DNA of 41,811 nucleotides from Bordetella parapertussis. Its GTDB lineage: Bacteria > Pseudomonadota > Gammaproteobacteria > Burkholderiales > SG8-41. The notes under the pieces are model-generated. The model had not been told where the DNA came from. It worked only from the letters and a program-made list of their open reading frames with translations, and did not search any database. Below, piece after piece: positions 36,563 to 41,811 of this stretch (positions are counted from its first letter, which is position 1; the number at the start of each line of letters is the position of its first letter). The translations under genes were made by a program, and so were the position numbers. The stretch covers positions 1-41,811 of the forward strand of contig CAMATZ010000051.1 of assembly GCA_945861275.1 (NCBI GenBank), read 5' to 3'.

Positions 36563-37009
36563 ATGAGTATCGTCGAAAACAAAAAAGCCTTCCACGACTA
36601 TTTCGTCGAACAGCGTTTCGAGGCCGGCATGGTGCTTGAAGGCTGGGAAGTGAAAGCCATCCGTGCGGGCCGCGCGCAGCTTAAGGAAGCATACGTGATT
36701 GTGCAGGGCGACGCGTTGCATCTGATCGGCGCGCATATCAGCCCCTTGCTTACAGCCTCCACGCACGTGCACCCCGACCCCACACGCACGCGCAAGCTGC
36801 TGCTGCACGCCGAAGAAATCAAAAGACTCATCGGCAGCGTGGTACGCGCCGGCTATACGCTGATACCGATCAACCTGCACTACACGCGCGGGCGCATCAA
36901 GCTCGAAATCGGCCTCGCCAAAGGCAAAAAGCAGCACGATAAACGCCAGGACGAAAAAGAAAAAGACTGGAAGCGCGAGCAGCAGCGGTTGATACGCAGC
37001 AAGGCCTGA
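36563..37009 (+). CDS. smpB: SsrA-binding protein
   Basis: SmpB binds tmRNA and brings it to stalled ribosomes for trans-translation. The 148-residue product matches the family along its whole length: [80 protein letters not shown]. The basic C-terminal tail enters the mRNA channel. No tmRNA gene is seen in this window. Confidence 0.96.
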   Translation: MSIVENKKAFHDYFVEQRFEAGMVLEGWEVKAIRAGRAQLKEAYVIVQGDALHLIGAHISPLLTASTHVHPDPTRTRKLLLHAEEIKRLIGSVVRAGYTLIPINLHYTRGRIKLEIGLAKGKKQHDKRQDEKEKDWKREQQRLIRSKA

Positions 37010-37080
37010 ATTGATGTGTTGTCAGTAGCGGTAGAGCGCAATTAACGCTTGCCGCGGCGCAAAAAGCATCGAATTCAGGA

Positions 37081-37086
37081 TTGACA
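37081..37086 (+). promoter_or_regulatory. Possible -35 box upstream of the receiver gene
   Basis: A perfect TTGACA lies 130 bases before the receiver gene. No matching -10 box is convincing at 16-18 bases, so this is only a hint. Confidence 0.25.
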
Positions 37087-37215
37087 ATCGTGGAAAAAAT
37101 AGCGGATGCTTGTGGTGCTTACTGTGCCGGTATCACCAGTGAGCGCTTAGGCAGTAGAGACGTGAAATTTCCGGTTTCCATCCTGGCGTCCAATTTACAA
37201 GGCGGGAGATGAAAA

Positions 37216-37626
37216 ATGGAAGCAAAACGCAAAGTCAGGGTATTGGTGGTTGATGACGACGAGAGTATTCGTCTCTTTCTAAAAACCCTTATGACCTCCA
37301 TGGGCAGCGAGGTGGTGGGCGAGGCGGCCAACGGCAGTGAGGCGCTCACGCTTTTTGACCGTCTAGCGCCCGACCTCGTGCTGCTTGACATTAACATGCC
37401 GGTGATGGACGGCATTGCCGCGCTCAAGGAGATTCGCAAACGATCGCATACGGTCGCGGTGGTAATGCTCAGCGTGCTGTCGAGTCTGGACGTGGTGCAG
37501 GTGTGTCTTGATGCGGGGGCGAATTACCATCTGCGCAAAGACTTGCCCGTCGATCAGCTGCGCCGTGAAATCGGTGAAACATGGCAGTGGCTAGAGCACA
37601 TTACGACGCGTGGCGGCTCGCTCTGA
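37216..37626 (+). CDS. Single-domain response regulator (CheY-like)
   Basis: This 136-residue receiver domain has no output domain. The acidic pocket is VVDDDES (D13-D15), the phosphoacceptor is D58 in LVLLDINMPVMDG, the switch residue is S86 (VVMLSV) and the conserved lysine is K108 (LRKD). ATG 37216 has GGGAGA a few bases upstream. A large hybrid kinase gene follows 124 bases later on the same strand, so the two probably form one signalling unit, the receiver accepting phosphate from the kinase Hpt domain. Confidence 0.88.
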   Translation: MEAKRKVRVLVVDDDESIRLFLKTLMTSMGSEVVGEAANGSEALTLFDRLAPDLVLLDINMPVMDGIAALKEIRKRSHTVAVVMLSVLSSLDVVQVCLDAGANYHLRKDLPVDQLRREIGETWQWLEHITTRGGSL

Positions 37627-37688
37627 TATACGACGCGGTGGCGTCGCCGAAGAAGATCGGGCACGCTCGGGCACGTATGGCGTGGGCG

Positions 37689-37709
37689 CGCGGAATTGCG
37701 AATTCCGCG
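37689..37709 (+). promoter_or_regulatory. Perfect 9-bp hairpin upstream of the hybrid kinase
   Basis: CGCGGAATT (37689-37697) and AATTCCGCG (37701-37709) are perfectly complementary around a three-base loop. No T-tract follows, so it could be an operator or RNA structure rather than a terminator. It sits 42 bases before the kinase ATG. Confidence 0.4.
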
Positions 37710-37750
37710 GCACTGCACGCTGCATCCCAAAGTAATCGGAAGGCGAATCG

Positions 37751-40700
37751 ATGAGTGAAAACCAACGACCGTTGACGCATCAGGCTGCCAAAGCCACCTG
37801 GCGTCAGCGCTTGCTGAGGCCCGCCCGATGGGTGATGGACCGGCTCACCTATCCGCGCAAGTTTGCCCTGGTCAGTATGTTGTTCATGTTGCCGTTGGCA
37901 GCGGTCATGTATTTTTTGCTGGCGGAAGTCAACAGCAACATTGAGTTCGCGCGCAAAGAGCTCGATGGCACGCGCTATCTGCGTGCCGTGCGCCAGTTGC
38001 AGCATCAGATAGGCCAGGGTGTGCATGCAGCGCAGCGTTACGCGCACGGCAAAGCCCTGCTGCGGCCCGAGTTAATCCGCAAGCAGGCCGATATCGACGA
38101 TGCCTTGGCCCGGTTAGAGGCGGTAGACGCCGAGTTGGGCGCCAGGTTGGGCACCAAGACCGTGTTGGCCGTGCTGCTTGAAAACCGCCGTTTTCTGCGC
38201 GCGGCGCTATTCGGCAAAGACCTGGAAAATGCCGTCGATCTGCACCGCCAATTGCTGGCGGATGTTGAACGGTTGACCGCACATGTTGGCGATAGCTCCA
38301 ACTTGATTCTGGATCCTGATCTCGATTCGTACTACTTGATGGATGTTGCGGTGGTCAAGCTGCCCGCCATTGCCAACCTGTTGGTGCAGACCCGCGCCTT
38401 GCTGGCCACGGTGGCGCACGACAACAGAGTGACGGCTGCGGCACAGGCGGACATTGCGCGTCTGGCCGGGATGATTCAAGAGGCCGTACTGCAAGACGAC
38501 AAAGCGCTCAAAGTGGCCTATGCCAACACGGCAGACAAGTCGTTAAAGACGGCCATCGGAGAAATCGCCGCCAGCTACGAGATCGGTTTAACGCGGCTGG
38601 CGGCTGGCCTGCGCGGCGACTTCGGCGCTAGCGCTGACTTGGGCCAGACCACAGCGCGGCTGGATGTTTTTACTGCCGAGGCCATTCTGAACAACGTTGC
38701 ATTGGGCGAACGTATCATCCTGTCGCTTGATGGACTGCTGCAGGCGCGCATAGACAAACGGGCGTGGCAGCAACGCTGGATACTGTTGTTCTCGCTGGTG
38801 TCGTTGCTGCTGGTGGCCTATTTGCTGGCGGCGTTTTATTCCAGCGTGATGCATATTGTGCAACGCCTGCACACGGTGTCAGCGCGCATGCAGGCGGGTG
38901 ATTTTGAGGACACACTGACGCTTGAAACGCGCGATGAGCTGGGTCAGGTAGCCACCGCATTCAACGCCGTGGCGGTGCGCTTGCAGGCTGAAAAACGCCA
39001 GGCTGAACAAGAAAGCGCGCGCGCGCGCGCCGCCGAAACCGGGCTGCTGGCGCAGGAAAAAGAACTGGTGGCATCGCGCGAACTGGCGATGGAAGCCGCG
39101 CGCGCCAAGGCGGCATTCCTCGCCACCATGAGCCACGAAATCCGCACCCCGCTCAATGGCGTGGTCGGCATGACCACCCTGCTTGCCGATACGGTGCTCA
39201 CCGCAGAGCAGCGCGACTACCTGCAAACCATGCGTGTATCCAGCGACCAGTTGCTGGGCGTGATCAACGATATTCTGGATTATTCCAAAATCGAGTCGGG
39301 CAAGCTGGAGTTGGAGAACGAGGTGCTTAACCTGCGTTCGACGATGGAAGAATCCTGTGAAATAGCCGCCACGCGCGCACGCGAAAAGGGACTGGAACTG
39401 ATTGCGGACCTCGATGACAACGTGCCGCCGTGGGTGCGCGGCGATGTCACGCGATTGCGCCAGGTGCTGCTCAACTTCATCAACAATGCGGTGAAATTTA
39501 CCGATCAGGGCCAGGTGGTGGTGAGCGCCCATGTCAGTACTGCCTCTGCGCAAACGGATTCCGCCACCGGCACGCTGATTGAGTTTCGTGTGAAAGACTC
39601 CGGCATCGGCATCCCGCCGGAACGGCAGGGGGCGCTGTTCCAGTCTTTTTCCCAGGTCGATGCATCAACCACCCGCAAATATGGCGGCACCGGCTTGGGG
39701 CTGGCGATCTGCAAGCGTCTGGCCGAGTTGATGGGGGGCGGTGTGGGCCTGAGCTCCGAGGCGGGCAAAGGCTCCACCTTCTGGTTTAGCGCGCGGCTGC
39801 AACACGCCCAAGCGCCCGCAAATGCGATGGCGGATGCCGTGCCGCTGGCCGGTTTGACCGGCAAATCCGTGGTAGTGGTAGACGACACGCCGCTGAATCT
39901 GCGGATTCTGGATAAGCAACTGCATCGTTGGGGCATGAACACCACGCTGTTCGAGCGCACCGCCCCCGCGCTGGACTGGATCGCAGAGCAAGCGGTGGAT
40001 CTGGTAATAACCGATATGCACATGCCTGACATGGATGGGCAGGAATTCGCGCAAATTTTGCGGCAGCGCGCGCTGCCCACAAAAATCGTGCTGGTAACCT
40101 CGGGTACCATGCCTGCCGGGGACGCCGGTAAAGTGTTTGATGCGCGACTGCTCAAACCTTATCGCCAGTCGCAACTGTTTAACGCACTGACGCGGGTGCT
40201 GAGCGATGGCGCTGAACCGCAACAGGTGCCGGTTGCCGCAGCGCCTGCGCCGTCCAAGAACCAATGCATCCTGGTGGTGGATGACATCGAAGTGAATCTG
40301 AAAGTAGCGCTGGCCTTGCTGCGTAAGCTCGGTTACGAAGCCACTACCGCAAGCACTGGCCTCGAGGCGGCGCGATTGGTATCGGAGTCGCTTAAAACCG
40401 GTGGCCGTCGCTTTGCAGCGGTGCTGATGGATTGCAATATGCCGGTGATGGATGGTTATGAGGCAACCCGAAAAATCATCGCTGCGCACGCCGATGCTGC
40501 GCCACCCATCATTGCGCTCACCGCATCCGTGCTGGAGGAAGACCGCCGGCACTGCGCCGATGCAGGCATGCGCGGATTCCTGGGCAAGCCACTGGCTATC
40601 AATGATGTGGCAGAGACGCTGGCGCGCTACGCGCCGCGCACCACACAAGCCAATGATTCCACGCCGCAAAGTCATACGCCCCTGTCCTCCACACGCACGC

Positions 40701-41074
40701 AAGCCGCGAATTCCGTCGAACCCGCCACGGCGCTGATAGACTGGAGCCGTCTGCAACAATTCTCGGAAATTGATCAGCAAGACCGCAGCGTGACGCGCGA
40801 GATCATCGCGCTATTTATAGCCGCCACGCCCGTGCAGCTAAAGGAGTTGGCACAAGCCTGCCACGAACACGACGGGACAACGCTGTTTCATGCCGCGCAC
40901 GCACTCAAAGGTGCGGCGTCGAATGTGGGTGCCAGCGCATTGTCGAGTGCATGCGCTGTGTTGGAGCGATCGTCCGCTCAAGGCCTGTGGCCGCAGGATG
41001 CCGCCGCACAAGTTGCGCTCATAAAGGATCTCACCGGTAAATCGCTGACCGCGCTTAAAGGGTGGCATCCCTGA
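37751..41074 (+). CDS. Hybrid histidine kinase: membrane sensor, HAMP, HisKA, HATPase, two receivers, Hpt (BarA-like)
   Basis: This 1107-residue inner-membrane kinase starts at ATG 37751 after GGAAGGCG. TM1 is about 38-59 and TM2 about 343-363. Between them lies a helical periplasmic sensor with [13 protein letters not shown] (186-198), seen in other bacterial sensors. A HAMP region (about 364-416) and coiled coil lead to HisKA with H462 ([10 protein letters not shown]). The ATPase has [15 protein letters not shown] and GGTGLGLAI. The first receiver has D755 ([11 protein letters not shown]), the second D894 ([11 protein letters not shown]) and the Hpt domain H1050 ([12 protein letters not shown]). 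All phosphorelay residues are present, so a His-Asp-His relay is expected; its end acceptor may be the receiver upstream. The signal is unknown. Confidence 0.92.
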   Translation: MSENQRPLTHQAAKATWRQRLLRPARWVMDRLTYPRKFALVSMLFMLPLAAVMYFLLAEVNSNIEFARKELDGTRYLRAVRQLQHQIGQGVHAAQRYAHGKALLRPELIRKQADIDDALARLEAVDAELGARLGTKTVLAVLLENRRFLRAALFGKDLENAVDLHRQLLADVERLTAHVGDSSNLILDPDLDSYYLMDVAVVKLPAIANLLVQTRALLATVAHDNRVTAAAQADIARLAGMIQEAVLQDDKALKVAYANTADKSLKTAIGEIAASYEIGLTRLAAGLRGDFGASADLGQTTARLDVFTAEAILNNVALGERIILSLDGLLQARIDKRAWQQRWILLFSLVSLLLVAYLLAAFYSSVMHIVQRLHTVSARMQAGDFEDTLTLETRDELGQVATAFNAVAVRLQAEKRQAEQESARARAAETGLLAQEKELVASRELAMEAARAKAAFLATMSHEIRTPLNGVVGMTTLLADTVLTAEQRDYLQTMRVSSDQLLGVINDILDYSKIESGKLELENEVLNLRSTMEESCEIAATRAREKGLELIADLDDNVPPWVRGDVTRLRQVLLNFINNAVKFTDQGQVVVSAHVSTASAQTDSATGTLIEFRVKDSGIGIPPERQGALFQSFSQVDASTTRKYGGTGLGLAICKRLAELMGGGVGLSSEAGKGSTFWFSARLQHAQAPANAMADAVPLAGLTGKSVVVVDDTPLNLRILDKQLHRWGMNTTLFERTAPALDWIAEQAVDLVITDMHMPDMDGQEFAQILRQRALPTKIVLVTSGTMPAGDAGKVFDARLLKPYRQSQLFNALTRVLSDGAEPQQVPVAAAPAPSKNQCILVVDDIEVNLKVALALLRKLGYEATTASTGLEAARLVSESLKTGGRRFAAVLMDCNMPVMDGYEATRKIIAAHADAAPPIIALTASVLEEDRRHCADAGMRGFLGKPLAINDVAETLARYAPRTTQANDSTPQSHTPLSSTRTQAANSVEPATALIDWSRLQQFSEIDQQDRSVTREIIALFIAATPVQLKELAQACHEHDGTTLFHAAHALKGAASNVGASALSSACAVLERSSAQGLWPQDAAAQVALIKDLTGKSLTALKGWHP

Positions 41075-41089
41075 CTGCCGTGGCGAATT

Positions 41090-41811
41090 TCATTCCGTCA
41101 CCGATATCCTGCTGTCGCGCACGACCTTGCCCCAGAATTCCATTTCAGTTTCAATGAAGCGGGCGAACTCCGCGGGCGCGGATGCGCGTACCGACAAGCC
41201 CAGATTGGCCAGCCGCTCCTGCACATCGGCAGCAGCCAGCACCCGGGCCAGTTCCGCATGCATGCGGCTTCGTATCGGCGTCGGTATGCCGGCGGGCGCA
41301 AGGATACCCCACCACGAATGCACCTCGTACCCCGGGTATCCCTGTTCCGCCACCGTCGGCACCTCCGGCATCTGGCTCACGCGCCTGGCGGCAGTGACCG
41401 CCAGTGCGCGCAACCGCTGCGCCTTGACGTAGGGCGAGACGAAGAACACCGTGCCCATTTGCATGGTGATGTGCCCGGCGAGCAGGTCATTGGTAATCTG
41501 CGCCGTACCTTTGTAAGGCACCTGGGTGATTTTGAAACCGGCCTTGCTCTCGAGCAACGCCACCGCCAGATGCCCGCGGCTGCCGATGCCGCCCGAGCCC
41601 AGTATCAGGTCGCCGGGCCGCGCTTTGGCGGCGGCGATCAGATCGCCGAGTGAACGGTAGGGCGTCGCGGGATTTACCACCAGCGACATCGGCGAGGTTG
41701 CAATCAGCATGATCGGCGCAAAGTCGCGGCGGGTGTCGAACGCAATGTGCTTCTGCAGGCTGGGGTTGGTGGCATGGCTGTCGAATACCACCACGTAGCT
41801 GTAGCCATCGG
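41090..41811 (-). CDS. Bug/TctC-family periplasmic solute receptor, 5' part off the window
   Basis: The frame stays open to the right edge (reading DGYSYVVVFDSHATNPSLQKH there), so the signal peptide and first 80 or so residues lie outside. What remains shows RRDFAPIMLIATSPMSLVVN, AAKARPGDLILGSGGIGSRGHLAV, QVPYKGTAQITNDLLAGH and EVPTVAEQGYPGYEVHSWWG, all typical of the family, ending near WGKVVRDSRISVTE. It converges on the hybrid kinase gene with 15 bases between. It is the fifth Bug receptor in this window. Confidence 0.88.
   Translation of the reverse strand, partial: DGYSYVVVFDSHATNPSLQKHIAFDTRRDFAPIMLIATSPMSLVVNPATPYRSLGDLIAAAKARPGDLILGSGGIGSRGHLAVALLESKAGFKITQVPYKGTAQITNDLLAGHITMQMGTVFFVSPYVKAQRLRALAVTAARRVSQMPEVPTVAEQGYPGYEVHSWWGILAPAGIPTPIRSRMHAELARVLAAADVQERLANLGLSVRASAPAEFARFIETEMEFWGKVVRDSRISVTE

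Noticed and set aside
37010-37215. A tmRNA gene next to smpB
   Set aside because: No tRNA-Ala-like ends or tag reading frame are seen in this gap.

Overview
The window is a gene-dense stretch of high-GC chromosome, most likely from an environmental betaproteobacterium of the Burkholderiales or a close relative. Three things suggest this: five Bug/TctC-type periplasmic receptors (a family greatly expanded in that group), a ratA-rnfH pair divergent from smpB, and a guaB-guaA operon. I see no rRNA, tRNA, CRISPR, phage or insertion sequence. Both ends cut a gene: an HD-domain protein on the left and a Bug receptor on the right.

Layout. 1-2762 (minus): an operon of a thioredoxin-like protein that reads through an in-frame UGA into a 360-residue domain, followed by an HD-domain protein. 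2888-7768 (plus): a Tat-exported aldo/keto reductase, an HbpS/GlcG-like gene broken by an amber codon, a DUF6279 lipoprotein, a methionine-type aminotransferase and an alpha/beta hydrolase. 7787-9612 (minus): a Bug receptor with a secreted hydrolase. 9707-12973 (plus): a two-subunit isoquinoline-oxidoreductase-type molybdenum hydroxylase and a small membrane protein. 13247-18225: a tiny lipoprotein, a 2-hydroxyacid dehydrogenase, a methyltransferase-like membrane protein, a Bug receptor coupled to an 85-residue protein, and an IscS-like cysteine desulfurase. 18270-20060: a double cyclic-nucleotide-binding protein facing a class III cyclase-FHA protein. 20183-26370: a small membrane protein, a Sel1-repeat/trypsin protease, ygfZ, an NRDE protein, an acetyltransferase, a short-chain reductase, an L,D-transpeptidase and tadA. 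26509-30796: a phytanoyl-CoA-dioxygenase-like enzyme, an amidohydrolase and two Bug receptors. 31007-31926: a yefM-yoeB module with its operator, then an array of 117-bp repeats. 31931-37009: guaA, guaB, a DUF4124-type protein, rnfH, ratA and smpB. 37216-41074: a stand-alone receiver and a large hybrid histidine kinase.

The strongest candidate for something undescribed is at 2381-2420. The thioredoxin module stops at a UGA that lies in frame with the next domain. Immediately after the UGA the RNA can form a two-tier hairpin (7 bp plus 5 bp) with G as the first base of its loop, which is how a bacterial SECIS element looks. From memory, homologues carry cysteine at this place. I therefore read 1314-2762 as one 482-residue protein with selenocysteine at position 115. 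A nonsense mutation remains possible, particularly because the HbpS-like gene nearby also has an in-frame stop. Other notable signals are two long hairpins built from GTGAAG-type 7/8-mers directly upstream of two start codons, the 117-bp repeat array, and a cyclase lacking its transition-state arginine beside a cyclic-nucleotide receptor. Residue positions and motifs are read from the sequence; family names rest on recalled signatures and no database was searched.
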